This document shows, piece by piece, positions 35,783 through 44,791 of a stretch of DNA of 64,000 nt. Numbering within the stretch: position 1 is the stretch's first letter; each line of letters starts with the position of its first letter. This DNA is from Crocinitomicaceae bacterium (GTDB lineage: Bacteria > Bacteroidota > Bacteroidia > Flavobacteriales_D > Crocinitomicaceae), in NCBI GenBank assembly GCA_029252405.1, contig JAQXBM010000074.1:1-64000 (forward strand), read 5' to 3'. The notes under the pieces were generated by a model. That model had not been told where the DNA came from. It ran no database searches and saw only the letters and a list, made by a program, of their open reading frames with translations. The position numbers and the translations under genes were made by a program.

Positions 35783-35814
35783 CAAATATATGGAATTCTG
35801 AATGAATGCTACAA
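35783..35814 (-). promoter_or_regulatory. Promoter of the Ig-like lipoprotein gene
   Basis: On the minus strand TTG (35814-35812), 21 nt, then TATATTTG (35790-35783) matches the Bacteroidota -33/-7 consensus. The predicted start is near 35776, about 19 nt before the ATG. Confidence 0.6.
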
Positions 35815-35841
35815 TTAAATTAAAGTAAGAAACATTCTCAT

Positions 35842-37434
35842 TTATGCTTCCAACAAAAACTCCGAAGTTTGATGGAAAGTAATATCAGGATAATCTTGTT
35901 CTGCCATTGTCAGTAGGAATGATGTTTCGGCCAAGAACACTAAGTTGTCATCTTTATCGACAGCTACGTTGTTCGTTTTTGCTCGCTTAAAGGCTGTCAG
36001 TTGATCGTCATTATCCGTGGTAATCCAACACGCTTTGGTGTAATTCCTTGGGACGAATCGACATTTTGCACCGTACTCATGTTCCAAACGATAATTGATC
36101 ACCTCAAACTGAAGTTGTCCAACTGTTCCAATAATTTTACGACTACCAGGCTGCTGAATAAACATCTGAGCAACTCCTTCGTCCATTAATTGACGAATTC
36201 CCTTATCCAATTGCTTCGATTTGAGTGGGTCCTGATTTTCCAATTCCATAAACAGCTCAGGAGAGAAATTTGGAATTCCTTTGAACATGAACTTTTCTCC
36301 TTGGCTTAAAGTGTCACCAATTTTGAAGTTCCCAGAATCGTATAATCCAATAACATCTCCAGGGTAGGCCGCATCGATTACACTTTTATCTTGAGCCATA
36401 AATGACGTCGGATTCGGAAATTTCATCTTTTTGTCGAGTCGGATGTGATTGTAGAAGGTGTTTCGCTCGAAAACACCAGAAACTACGCGTAAAAATGCAA
36501 TTCTATCTCGGTGCTTAGGATCTAAGTTTGCGTGAATTTTGAATACGAATCCTGAAAATTTTGGATCAGCAGGCTCCACCATTCGAACATCCGTTTCTCG
36601 TCCCCGTGGGGAAGGGGAGATTCTACAAAAAGCATCCAAGAGTTCCTTTACTCCGAAATTGTTCATCGCTGAACCAAAGAAAACCGGAGCGACATCTCCC
36701 GCTAGATATGATTCTCGATCGAATGGATCGTAAACTCCTTCGATCATTTCAACCTCTTCACGCAACTCTTCAGCTGCCTCATCGCCAATCATTTCTTCTA
36801 ACTGAGAATCAGCCAAGTCAGAAATTGGAACGACATCTGAAGAAATCCCTGTTTTATTTCCGGCGAAAAGATTCAAATTTTGTTCGTAGAGGTTGTATAC
36901 TCCCTTGAAACGATCTCCCATTCCAATTGGCCATGTCAGCGGGCGAACTTTAATCTCGAGCTTATCTTCGAGTTCATCGAGTAAGTCGAAGGATTCTTTA
37001 CCCTCGCGATCCATTTTGTTAACGAAAATGATAACAGGTGTTTTTCTCATTCGACAAACTTCCATTAGACGCTCAGTTTGCGCCTCAACTCCGCTGGCAA
37101 CATCGACAACGAGTATTACGCTGTCAACTGCTGTGAGTGTGCGAAAAGTATCTTCCGCGAAATCCTTGTGACCGGGTGTATCGAGAATGTTTATTTGCTT
37201 TCCTCCATAATTGAAGGCCATCACTGAGGTTGCTACGGAAATTCCACGTTGCTTTTCGATCTCCATGAAATCGGAAGTAGCACTTTTCTTGATTTTGTTA
37301 TTCTTTACAGCACCTGCAGATTGAATCGCTCCACCAAAAAGTAACAATTTTTCCGTTAACGTTGTTTTACCAGCATCAGGGTGAGAAATAATCCCGAATG
37401 TTCTCCGCTTTTCAACCTCTTCTTTTACGCCCAT
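35842..37434 (-). CDS. prfC: Peptide chain release factor 3
   Basis: GTPase that recycles RF1/RF2 from the ribosome. The protein is 530 residues, the normal length. HPDAGKTTL is the G1 P-loop, [10 protein letters not shown] the G3 motif and [11 protein letters not shown] the G4 motif. [21 protein letters not shown] and the C-terminal [11 protein letters not shown] fit RF3 rather than EF-G. The IS1595-like element lies upstream, so its promoter region was trimmed or flanked by insertion. Confidence 0.97.
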   Translation of the reverse strand: MGVKEEVEKRRTFGIISHPDAGKTTLTEKLLLFGGAIQSAGAVKNNKIKKSATSDFMEIEKQRGISVATSVMAFNYGGKQINILDTPGHKDFAEDTFRTLTAVDSVILVVDVASGVEAQTERLMEVCRMRKTPVIIFVNKMDREGKESFDLLDELEDKLEIKVRPLTWPIGMGDRFKGVYNLYEQNLNLFAGNKTGISSDVVPISDLADSQLEEMIGDEAAEELREEVEMIEGVYDPFDRESYLAGDVAPVFFGSAMNNFGVKELLDAFCRISPSPRGRETDVRMVEPADPKFSGFVFKIHANLDPKHRDRIAFLRVVSGVFERNTFYNHIRLDKKMKFPNPTSFMAQDKSVIDAAYPGDVIGLYDSGNFKIGDTLSQGEKFMFKGIPNFSPELFMELENQDPLKSKQLDKGIRQLMDEGVAQMFIQQPGSRKIIGTVGQLQFEVINYRLEHEYGAKCRFVPRNYTKACWITTDNDDQLTAFKRAKTNNVAVDKDDNLVFLAETSFLLTMAEQDYPDITFHQTSEFLLEA

Positions 37435-37452
37435 GTTCGAATTTTACTTTGG

Positions 37453-37460
37453 CAAAAATA
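37453..37460 (-). promoter_or_regulatory. -7 box for prfC
   Basis: TATTTTTG on the minus strand matches TAnnTTTG and lies 18 nt upstream of the prfC ATG. The inverted repeat of the neighbouring IS-like element begins 14 nt further upstream, so any -33 element would fall inside or against the insertion. Confidence 0.45.
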
Positions 37461-37473
37461 GAGATTTCTCCTC

Positions 37474-38207
37474 CATTTCCTACTATTTGGCAAGGGTAAG
37501 AAATAGCAATCGATCAATGAGTTCCAAATAACCGTGGTCTTTGAGATGCTTCCGATTTAGCTTGAAATTGATTTCATCAATATATCGCATAAGATAATGT
37601 GGTTCGATTTTGTGATATTGTCCAATAATTGCCCGCTTCAATAAGCTCCAATAACCGAATGTTTTGTTTTTTGAGAACACACCCTGGAGTTTCCCTCTTT
37701 CTGCTCTGATGTTGGAAGGAGGATAATCTTTTCTTTCTTTTTTTGAAACTTGATTTTTTGAGGTAAATACTTCGAGGCTTCCCTCATTCATTGCTGCTCT
37801 AATTTTCATCTGAAGAAGCCACGCAGTATTCTTATTGACAGATATGTCGCGAGATAATTGTAAAGAGGATAGTCCCTTTTTCGCTGATAGCATTAAAGAA
37901 ATTGCCATAAACCATTTGTAAAGTGGAAGGTTCGAATTCTCTATAAATGTACCAACTGTAACGCTGAACGAATTTGAACAATCCAAACAGGTATGGCGCA
38001 GTTCTTTTGGACTACTTTTTTTTGATTTGCAGTATGGGCAGGTCGGAATTCCATTCCATCGTTTTTCTTCTAGGAAATGCACACATTTTGCATGCGTATT
38101 CAAATACCTAGAAATGTAGGTAAGTGTCATAATTAGGTGATTAGGTTTACTATTTAAGATAGGAAGAAAAATTGATTTTTTGCCGTTTAGCCAAATTCTA
38201 GGAAATG
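37474..38207. mobile_element. IS1595-like element with 18-bp imperfect inverted repeats
   Basis: CATTTCCTACTATTTGGC at 37474-37491 and the reverse complement of 38190-38207 (CATTTCCTAGAATTTGGC) match at 16 of 18 positions. They bracket a single IS1595-type reading frame, giving an element of 734 bp. Similarity between the two ends seems to continue outward with small gaps into T/C-rich sequence. I see no clean 8-bp target duplication. It sits between prfC and a DUF1295 gene. Confidence 0.75.
37483..38130 (-). CDS. IS1595-family transposase remnant lacking the catalytic core
   Basis: Protein of 215 residues. The N-terminal zinc ribbon has Cys31, Cys34, Cys48 and Cys51 (CPYC ... CLDC). LPLYKWFMAISLMLSAKKG and NKNTAWLLQMKIRAAM are the usual second block. 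The family C-terminus appears as FGYWSLLKRAIIGQYHKIEPHYLMRYIDE. Between them, where ISXO2-like enzymes carry DESY-type catalytic acidic motifs over about 90 residues, there is only a short basic linker (about 118-156). The frame is otherwise intact. It probably binds ends but cannot cut. Confidence 0.85.
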   Translation of the reverse strand: MTLTYISRYLNTHAKCVHFLEEKRWNGIPTCPYCKSKKSSPKELRHTCLDCSNSFSVTVGTFIENSNLPLYKWFMAISLMLSAKKGLSSLQLSRDISVNKNTAWLLQMKIRAAMNEGSLEVFTSKNQVSKKERKDYPPSNIRAERGKLQGVFSKNKTFGYWSLLKRAIIGQYHKIEPHYLMRYIDEINFKLNRKHLKDHGYLELIDRLLFLTLAK

Positions 38208-38285
38208 AAGGGGGAGAAAAAAACTACCCAAATAGTATCTAGTTCTCCCTCCAACTTTCCGTATATTCACCATCAAATTAATACC

Positions 38286-39206
38286 ATGTGGAAAACAGTT
38301 TTACTCTTAATCGTTACCATCGTAATCGTCCCAATTGCAGGATTCTATTTCAGCGAGCCCCTCAACGAACTTCAATGGGCAACCTTAAAAGAATTGACGT
38401 TAATCTACTTAATCGCCGCGATGGCTTGCTTTATTGTTAGTAGCCTCGCAAAAAATTACAGTCAAGTTGATAAGCTTTGGTCGGTTATTCCAATTGCCTA
38501 TGTATGGGTGGCGGCTTACCGCGGTGATATGGAACCACGACTCATTTTGATGGCAATCATGGTGACAATCTGGGGTGCGCGTCTAACCTATAATTTCAAT
38601 CGACGTGGAGGGTACTCTTGGAAGTTCTGGACAGGTGATGAAGATTATCGATGGGCGATTCTTCAAGCTCGATCTGAATTTTCCAATCCTTTTGTTTGGG
38701 GGATTTTCAATCTTCTTTTCATTTCGCTCTATCAGATGGGATTGATCATGTTGTTTACGCTTCCAATCGTCAAATCGATGGGAGGTGGACCGATAGGTTG
38801 GGCAGATTATTTGTGCGCAGCGGGTGTTTTGTTCTTCGTAATTATTGAAACGATTGCGGATCAACAACAGTGGAATTATCAAAAAGAGAAGTACCGACGG
38901 ATTAACGCGAATGAAGATATGGGCGAGTACTATGGTAAAGGATTTGTGCATACTGGCTTATGGGGAATGATGCGTCACCCCAATTATGCTGGTGAACAGG
39001 GCGTATGGGTAGCATTTTACCTTTTCAGCGTTGCAGCAACCGGAAGCTGGCTGAACTGGTCGGTTGTTGGGTGCTCTTTACTTATCGTTTTGTTCAAAAG
39101 CAGTTCTGATTTTAGTGAGAAAATAACTGCTGGTAAGTATCCAGACTATGCGGATTACCAAAAGCGCGTACCTCGATTTGTACCATTTACAAAATTTGGA
39201 AAGTAA
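38286..39206 (+). CDS. DUF1295 (steroid 5-alpha-reductase-like) membrane protein
   Basis: Protein of 306 residues from ATG at 38286 (MWKTVLLLIV); an upstream in-frame ATG at 38205 lies inside the IS-like end and adds an unlikely leader. Seven or eight hydrophobic segments are present. WGARLTYNFNRRGGYSWKFW, TIADQQQWNYQKEK and GLWGMMRHPNYAGEQGVW are DUF1295 motifs, the last being the conserved HPNY. Relatives reduce or methylate lipids; substrate unknown. The next gene starts 3 nt after its stop. Confidence 0.9.
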   Translation: MWKTVLLLIVTIVIVPIAGFYFSEPLNELQWATLKELTLIYLIAAMACFIVSSLAKNYSQVDKLWSVIPIAYVWVAAYRGDMEPRLILMAIMVTIWGARLTYNFNRRGGYSWKFWTGDEDYRWAILQARSEFSNPFVWGIFNLLFISLYQMGLIMLFTLPIVKSMGGGPIGWADYLCAAGVLFFVIIETIADQQQWNYQKEKYRRINANEDMGEYYGKGFVHTGLWGMMRHPNYAGEQGVWVAFYLFSVAATGSWLNWSVVGCSLLIVLFKSSSDFSEKITAGKYPDYADYQKRVPRFVPFTKFGK

Positions 39207-39209
39207 TTC

Positions 39210-40106
39210 ATGGAAAGCTTTACCTCACTGAGCGGATACGGTTTTGATTCAAATGGAAGTTTCTTGAGACTCGATCACCATTTAAGCGGTACAATCAATC
39301 GCGAGTTGTTCTATCCAATAGGGAAATCATTCACGTTGAAGAGGGAATTGGGGCGGTATTGCACGGGTCAGTTCGACTTAAAAACACTCGAAAATGATGT
39401 GTGTCCCAATGCCTCGGAGTTGTTGAGTCCAAAAGCGAATGTGTGCTTCGATTGTTTCGATTTCATTGGATTTAATCCTGCATTTTACCACCTTGAGCAG
39501 CATCAGATTAGTCCACAGCAGCGGGCGTACAATCAAACGGAGCACATTGTGTATTTGGCGTATTTTGCATCAGGCCTGATCAAAGTAGGGATTTCTTCAA
39601 ATGAAAGAAAAGAACACCGTTGGAAGGAACAAGGAGCACGATTTATCGCTCATATTTTCACCGTTCCAAACGCTTATGAAGCGCGGCACATTGAGGAAAA
39701 AATTAGTTCGAGATTGAATCTACCAGAAGTAGTCTTGGGAAGGAAGAAGCGTGCATTGTTGAATGTTAAGCTTGATTTTGCTTTGGCTACATCGGAGTTT
39801 CTTTCCTTGATGAACCAAATTGATACTTTATTGCCAACTAACGCCAATCGTGAACGAATTTTTGACATGGAGAAGTTCTATAATCCAACTGGAATCGATT
39901 TAATGTCAACAATTATCGATGTTTCAGACCATGCAGACGGGAAGATTTCAGGAAAATGTTTCGGACTTTATGGAGATATAGTGCTTTTCGAAAATGGGGG
40001 GCAACAGTTTATGTGCTCACTAAAAAAGCTGATCAGTTACAAAGTAACGTTCTCAGAAGGCGAGGAGAAGGTCGATTTTGAACCACAGCAGATTTCCTTA
40101 TTCTAA
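39210..40106 (+). CDS. DUF2797 protein (GIY-YIG-like)
   Basis: Protein of 298 residues. The N-terminal half carries YCTGQFDLKTLENDVCPNA and NVCFDCFDFIGFNP, a possible Cys-based metal site. HIVYLAYFASGLIKVGISS and RWKEQGARFIAHIF form the GIY-YIG-like block typical of DUF2797. I do not know an experimentally proven role. It shares strand and 3-nt spacing with the DUF1295 gene and ends at a bidirectional hairpin. Confidence 0.85.
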   Translation: MESFTSLSGYGFDSNGSFLRLDHHLSGTINRELFYPIGKSFTLKRELGRYCTGQFDLKTLENDVCPNASELLSPKANVCFDCFDFIGFNPAFYHLEQHQISPQQRAYNQTEHIVYLAYFASGLIKVGISSNERKEHRWKEQGARFIAHIFTVPNAYEARHIEEKISSRLNLPEVVLGRKKRALLNVKLDFALATSEFLSLMNQIDTLLPTNANRERIFDMEKFYNPTGIDLMSTIIDVSDHADGKISGKCFGLYGDIVLFENGGQQFMCSLKKLISYKVTFSEGEEKVDFEPQQISLF

Positions 40107-40108
40107 TC

Positions 40109-40138
40109 AAAAAAGCCGTCCCAAAATGGAACGGCTTG
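40109..40138 (-). terminator. Terminator between DUF2797 and a small membrane gene
   Basis: AAGCCGT (40113-40119) and ACGGCTT (40131-40137) form a 7-bp stem extended by CC/GG. The minus strand ends in a T-run, so it terminates the gene at 40153-40524; it may also stop transcription from the plus strand. Confidence 0.75.
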
Positions 40139-40152
40139 TAATTTTGGTGTTT

Positions 40153-40524
40153 TCAGGCAAAATAATTGGTAACCGGCTTACTGAAGGACAGTCCCAGTGA
40201 TATTGTCGCTATAAGAATACCAATTGGCGCGAGAACGATCAATATGGAACATATCAGCGTGCAAAGCAAAAGCCCTCTGACTATCCAAATTTGCTTTTTC
40301 AAAATTGAAGCCACTATCCCAGCAAAAATTGCAAGGTAGATGAATGCCATAATCAATAAAGTACTTGGAGCAATTCCTAAAGTGGATTCGCCATTTGAAG
40401 CCTTAGTGGCAAATACAAAGTAGAAAACAAAGCCCGCTATAACCAATAGCGCGTTAAGGATGAAAATTGCTCTTAGCAAAATTGGCTTACCCGGTTGAAT
40501 GTTTGATGTCTTAATACTAGTCAT
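40153..40524 (-). CDS. Hypothetical four-helix membrane protein
   Basis: From ATG at 40524 (MTSIKTSNIQ) the protein has 123 residues with four hydrophobic segments, ending SKPVTNYFA. An upstream in-frame ATG (40554) adds MWVLLLKKRI and is less likely. No family is recognised. It has its own terminator and sits convergent to DUF2797. Confidence 0.65.
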   Translation of the reverse strand: MTSIKTSNIQPGKPILLRAIFILNALLVIAGFVFYFVFATKASNGESTLGIAPSTLLIMAFIYLAIFAGIVASILKKQIWIVRGLLLCTLICSILIVLAPIGILIATISLGLSFSKPVTNYFA

Positions 40525-40634
40525 AATTCGTTTTTTTAGTAAAAGTACCCACACGTGTTGGCTACAATTATAACTTTTAGACCAATAAATAGGATAATCA
40601 GACCAGTTACAACAAAGCTTTGATAATTAGGCGA

Positions 40635-41684
40635 TTATTTCTTTTCAATCTCGCCAGCATCAATCAATTGTCCAAAGAATTCAGTAACCGTATCTTTCAA
40701 AGGGCGGTAATTCATCCCCAGCTCTTTAATACTTTTTGAATTATTCGCTTTCCATGGATAACCAATGTTCAATTTCACTTCTTTTCTAGTCATTCCCACA
40801 GATGGAGCCATTAACCACATCAAAAACTTAGGAAGTTTTCGTGATGAAATAGGGTAGTTCGGGTATTGCTCTTTGATCATTCCAGCCAATTGTCCGAACC
40901 CAGAGTTTTCTCCCGAGACGATGTAGCGACCTTTCGCTTCTGGTTTCATCCCAGCTTGAAAATGCGCTTCCGCAAGATCTCGAACGTCTACACAACCAAT
41001 ATTGAACTCAGGAGATCCCATTTTGAAATCGCCTTTTCCCATCTGCTTGATAATCGCGAATGATTCAGATGTTCCATAGGGGTTGATTCCAGGGCCTAAT
41101 ACGAAAGATGGATTCACCGTCACTAAATCCCATCTATTTTGCTCTTCAACCATTTTCCACGCCTCGCGTTCAGCTTCAGCCTTTGAAAAAGAGTAGGGCT
41201 GGTGATCCAATGAAGAACTTGTGTTCCAGATTTCCTCTGTCAATTCCTGATTTGGCATTGAGAGCACATCCTTTCCATCGCCATAAATCGCGGCGCAACT
41301 GCTTGTTACCACAACGCGTTTAACACTTTCCGTTCGGTTCGCGCCCTCTAATACATTTCGAGTTCCTTTCTTTGCTGGATCGACTAAGTCTTTTTGGGGA
41401 TCATCAATATCACGCGTAAATGGGGAGGCGGTATGGAAAACCAATTCGCATCCATTCATTCCTTCATCGAACGAACCTTCGTCTAATAAATCCGCTTTGA
41501 AGTACTTAATTGATCCCGGCAATTTCTCTGCTAGTTCGTCCAAGTACTTTGTTTTTTCTTTGTTGTCTGGAGTTCGAACTGCAGCGTGAACTGTGATTCC
41601 TTCTTTCAGTAATTTTTCTACGAGTCGTCCTGCTACGTAGCCTGTTGCTCCTGTAACCAATACTGGTTTTGTTTCATCAATCAT
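40635..41684 (-). CDS. Extended SDR, dihydroflavonol reductase-like
   Basis: Protein of 349 residues. VTGATGYVAGRLVEKLL is the NAD(P)-binding motif, VTSSCAAIYG the strand carrying the catalytic Ser and YSFSKAEAE the Tyr-Lys pair. VVHT-type residues appear as LVFHTASPF. These point to a DFR/cinnamoyl-CoA-reductase-like oxidoreductase acting on a carbonyl substrate. It follows a TetR gene by 9 nt in the same operon, so its substrate may be the regulator's ligand. Confidence 0.9.
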   Translation of the reverse strand: MIDETKPVLVTGATGYVAGRLVEKLLKEGITVHAAVRTPDNKEKTKYLDELAEKLPGSIKYFKADLLDEGSFDEGMNGCELVFHTASPFTRDIDDPQKDLVDPAKKGTRNVLEGANRTESVKRVVVTSSCAAIYGDGKDVLSMPNQELTEEIWNTSSSLDHQPYSFSKAEAEREAWKMVEEQNRWDLVTVNPSFVLGPGINPYGTSESFAIIKQMGKGDFKMGSPEFNIGCVDVRDLAEAHFQAGMKPEAKGRYIVSGENSGFGQLAGMIKEQYPNYPISSRKLPKFLMWLMAPSVGMTRKEVKLNIGYPWKANNSKSIKELGMNYRPLKDTVTEFFGQLIDAGEIEKK

Positions 41685-41693
41685 GTCTGTCGT

Positions 41694-42215
41694 TTATTTT
41701 AATTTGTATTTTTCTAATATGCAATCTAATAATGGTTTAGGGTATATCTCCTTGAGTAGTACTTCAGTCGCTACTCCGTCGATTAACGCTTCGACTAACT
41801 GGGCTTCCGCGCTTGGATTGGTGTACCCTAATTCTTCAAAAGCTTCTTTCATGGAATTCCTAAATAAGTTCATTCCTTCATGTTCCATTGGACCTCTTTG
41901 CCACTTTAAAGTGTAAAACAAGCGCCAAAAATCATACTCATCTGAAGGAATCACAAATGGTAAATGAAGCGTCATTAGCAGACGTTCTTTTGGATCTTTT
42001 ACTTGCATCACTGAGTGAAAGTACGCGTCGCTTTTTTCGCGTCCATTTTCCAGAATTGCTTGAAGCAAACCTTCTTTGTTGGTAAAGTGTCGGAAGATAA
42101 GACCTTCAGAAACACCAGCGTGCTTAGCGATTTTACTGGTAGACGTTGAATCCACGCCTTCTGTGGCGAATAATCGTAACGCAGAGTTCAATATATTTTG
42201 TTGTTTTTCTGTCAT
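41694..42215 (-). CDS. TetR/AcrR-family transcriptional regulator
   Basis: Protein of 173 residues. The HTH lies at about residues 6-48 (ILNSALRLFATEGVDSTSTSKIAKHAGVSEGLIFRHF read in pieces); the C-terminal ligand-binding domain follows. Its own start is preceded 4 nt upstream by a perfect palindrome of the TetR type, so autoregulation is likely. It heads an operon with the SDR gene at 40635-41684. Confidence 0.92.
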   Translation of the reverse strand: MTEKQQNILNSALRLFATEGVDSTSTSKIAKHAGVSEGLIFRHFTNKEGLLQAILENGREKSDAYFHSVMQVKDPKERLLMTLHLPFVIPSDEYDFWRLFYTLKWQRGPMEHEGMNLFRNSMKEAFEELGYTNPSAEAQLVEALIDGVATEVLLKEIYPKPLLDCILEKYKLK

Positions 42216-42218
42216 TAT

Positions 42219-42232
42219 AGTGAGTAATCACT
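42219..42232. promoter_or_regulatory. Probable TetR operator
   Basis: AGTGA, GTAA, TCACT at 42219-42232 is a palindrome with perfect 5-bp arms, a TetR-like operator form. It lies 4 nt upstream of the regulator's ATG, across the predicted transcription start. Confidence 0.6.
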
Positions 42233-42234
42233 TA

Positions 42235-42263
42235 CAAATTTAATAATCTTTTTTGATCAACAA
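42235..42263 (-). promoter_or_regulatory. Promoter of the TetR-SDR operon
   Basis: On the minus strand TTG (42263-42261), 18 nt, then TAAATTTG (42242-42235) agrees with the Bacteroidota consensus. The expected start, near 42228, falls inside the palindrome at 42219-42232, so a bound repressor would block initiation. Confidence 0.6.
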
Positions 42264-42433
42264 TAAAAAGCACTAATTATTCTTTGGGTAAGCACGAAGC
42301 AGTTGGTTTTACTCACGGATACATACTTTCCGTTTGCATAGCAGCAGCGCCGCCCATCAAAGTTTCCTTTCGAATGTATAAATCCCGTGCTTTCCTGCTG
42401 GTTTAATGTTAAATTTGTAAGAAACTCACTAGT

Positions 42434-42622
42434 ATGGAAAGGAGGTCAAAATTCATCTTTCAGGTGATTCTGGGAGTGGTTACAATCGGAGCAGTCATTT
42501 TCTTTGGATTTCGCTATCTCATGAAGGGATCGCCATTTTTTAAGGTATTGGCACTCGGTCTAATCGTGATCGTAACCTATCTAGTAGTTGATTTCATTAA
42601 ACGAAAATCTAAATACAAATAA
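42434..42622 (+). CDS. Small two-helix membrane protein
   Basis: Protein of 62 residues: basic start (MERRSK), two hydrophobic helices (about 8-29 and 36-54) and a basic end (KRKSKYK). It starts 1 nt before the SPFH gene region, whose ATG is at 42624. Its coupling to a prohibitin-type gene suggests a membrane partner; family unknown. Confidence 0.65.
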   Translation: MERRSKFIFQVILGVVTIGAVIFFGFRYLMKGSPFFKVLALGLIVIVTYLVVDFIKRKSKYK

Positions 42623-42623
42623 C

Positions 42624-43496
42624 ATGAATGATTTTAATAACCAACGCCCAATCAACATTGATTTTGATTCGAAAAAAGTGGTGCGCTATGTAGGACTAGG
42701 AGTTCTCGGTCTAATTGCAGTTGTCTTGTTTTTCATGTCTTGGAAAGATGTGGAGCCAGGAGAAGAAGGATTTATCTACCGACCATATGGCGGAGGGGTT
42801 GATCAAAGTGAATCTTACACGGAAGGTTCGTACTTTATTGCACCGTGGAACGATATGATCACATACAGCGTTCTTCAGCAGTCAAAGACTTACAAGTCTA
42901 CCGTAATGGACAAGAATGGTACTGATATCACCGTTGAAGTAGCTATTAACTACTCTGTGATGAAAGACAAGGCGTCTAAATTACACCTCGAAGTAGGTAA
43001 GAACTACATCACAATTATTGATGATAAATCGCAAGGTGCTATCAAAGACGTTATCGGTAAATACACGTACGAAGAAGTATACAGTACGAAACGAAACGTG
43101 TTGGAGGGTGAGATGTCATCCAATTTGAAGAAGGCATTGGCCATTAACTTCCTAAATCTTGAGTACGTGGAGATTAAAGATGTTGATTTACCAACGAACA
43201 TTGCTCAGGAGATTGTGATGAAGGAAACGCAGAAACAGCGAAATCTTACTGCAAAAGAAAAGCAGAAAGAGGAAGAGTACTTAGCGAATGCGAGAATTGA
43301 GAAATCAAGAGGAGATTCTTCGTTGATCGTATCTGCACGATTTAAAGCGGAAGCAATTCAGCTGGAGGCGACGCAAATTGCGAAAAGTCCTCAGTACATT
43401 GAGTTGAAGAAATGGGAAAAATGGGACGGAATTGGTTCACCTTACGGTGAAAGTAATGTGTTCGGTTCTGGAGTTTCTATTTTGAAGCAACAGTAG
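42624..43496 (+). CDS. Prohibitin-like SPFH/Band 7 protein
   Basis: Protein of 290 residues from ATG at 42624 (MNDFNNQRPIN); an upstream start at 42588 overlaps the preceding gene and adds a spurious leader. One transmembrane helix is at about 25-43, then an SPFH domain (EPGEEGFIYRPYGGGV ... YEEVYSTKRNVLEGEMSSNL) and a charged coiled coil of about 195-255. Such proteins form large membrane scaffold rings that organise proteases or microdomains. A strong terminator follows. Confidence 0.9.
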   Translation: MNDFNNQRPINIDFDSKKVVRYVGLGVLGLIAVVLFFMSWKDVEPGEEGFIYRPYGGGVDQSESYTEGSYFIAPWNDMITYSVLQQSKTYKSTVMDKNGTDITVEVAINYSVMKDKASKLHLEVGKNYITIIDDKSQGAIKDVIGKYTYEEVYSTKRNVLEGEMSSNLKKALAINFLNLEYVEIKDVDLPTNIAQEIVMKETQKQRNLTAKEKQKEEEYLANARIEKSRGDSSLIVSARFKAEAIQLEATQIAKSPQYIELKKWEKWDGIGSPYGESNVFGSGVSILKQQ

Positions 43497-43515
43497 GTTT
43501 CCCTTAGGAATTTAG

Positions 43516-43559
43516 AGTCGTCTCTCCCGATAACTATCGGGAATGGGGCGACTTTTTTT
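43516..43559 (+). terminator. Terminator after the SPFH gene
   Basis: AGTCG (43516-43520) pairs with CGACT (43549-43553), enclosing the inner palindrome CCCGATA-AC-TATCGGG (43526-43541), and seven T residues follow. It lies 19 nt after the stop at 43496. Confidence 0.85.
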
Positions 43560-43632
43560 GTTGATGAATAATTGAGAAATAGGCGTTTTTACCCACGGAT
43601 ATTTCGAATTTTCTTCTGTACTTCGCTCTAAC

Positions 43633-44733
43633 ATGAAAGCACGTAAATTTTCTTCTGACAATGGGATCGAGTTCTATGCTGAGCTGCGGAGCAAAGCGGA
43701 CGACTATTTCCGAGAAAATGGAATCTCCAGAACGGGAAACAGTTTGATGAAGTTCAAAATCGTTTTCTACTTAACTTTAGTTGTTGCAACCTACACTGTG
43801 ATGATGTTCAGCCCAACGATTGGCACGTTCGCCTTATTCTATTTGCTCTTCGCGATTTCTGTGATGTTGGTTTTCTTCAATATCGCCCATGATGCAGCTC
43901 ATGGAGTAGCCGTGAAAAACAAAAAGTTCAACAAAATCCTATTTCTGATCACTTTTCAGTTTTTGGGACAGAATCCTTTTCTCTGGGGAAAGAATCACAC
44001 AGAATCGCATCATATGTATCCAAATGTTGAGGAAAGCGATGTTGATGTCTTGAATGTATTTGGAATGCGTGTCACGGAAAGTGTTGAATTGAAGTGGTTT
44101 CATCGCTATCAGTACATCTACATGCCAATTTACTACATGTCGTATTCAATTAACTGGCTGTTTTTCAGAAGTATCCTCTCACTCTTCAATTATACTTCAC
44201 GAACGATCTCTACGAAGATTTCACCTATAGAAACGGCATGGCTGCTCTTCTTTAAAGTGTGTTTTTTCTTTTACATGTTGATTCTGCCTATCCTCGTCTT
44301 ACCGTTTGGTTGGGTTTCCATTTTATTGGTTTTTCTTGGTTGTCAAGTGGTGATTTCATTGGTGGTTTTATCCGTTTTGATCATTTCACATATGTCTGAT
44401 TATGTCGTGCATCCAACGCCAGATGAGACAAATAACATGAATCAGAGTTGGGCGAAAATGCAATTGACGACGTGCATTGATTACGGAGTAAATAATCGAT
44501 TCTTTCGATGGACATTGGGTGGATTCAATACACATGCAGTTCATCATTTGTTTCCTGATGTATGTCATGTGCATCACAAAGCGCTAATTCCAATGGTTCG
44601 CGAGCTCGGTGAAAAGTACAATATACCTTACATCGAATTGAGTTACGGAGAAGCGATCCGCTCGCACTTCCGATTCTTGAAGAAAATGGGAACACCAGCG
44701 CCTGATATTCCAATTGCGTATTCAAAATCATAG
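43633..44733 (+). CDS. Membrane fatty acid desaturase
   Basis: Protein of 366 residues. Three histidine boxes of the acyl-lipid or front-end desaturase class are HDAAH (86-90), HTESHH (122-127) and HAVHH (301-305). About four to five helices lie between. The di-iron enzyme introduces a cis double bond into a membrane acyl chain; the last box with HAVHHLFP resembles front-end types but no cytochrome b5 domain is present, so an external electron donor is needed. Confidence 0.93.
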   Translation: MKARKFSSDNGIEFYAELRSKADDYFRENGISRTGNSLMKFKIVFYLTLVVATYTVMMFSPTIGTFALFYLLFAISVMLVFFNIAHDAAHGVAVKNKKFNKILFLITFQFLGQNPFLWGKNHTESHHMYPNVEESDVDVLNVFGMRVTESVELKWFHRYQYIYMPIYYMSYSINWLFFRSILSLFNYTSRTISTKISPIETAWLLFFKVCFFFYMLILPILVLPFGWVSILLVFLGCQVVISLVVLSVLIISHMSDYVVHPTPDETNNMNQSWAKMQLTTCIDYGVNNRFFRWTLGGFNTHAVHHLFPDVCHVHHKALIPMVRELGEKYNIPYIELSYGEAIRSHFRFLKKMGTPAPDIPIAYSKS

Positions 44734-44791
44734 TTTTTTGCGAATATTCGGTCAGAATAAACTGTAAATTCACGCTCAGAAATTCAATCAA

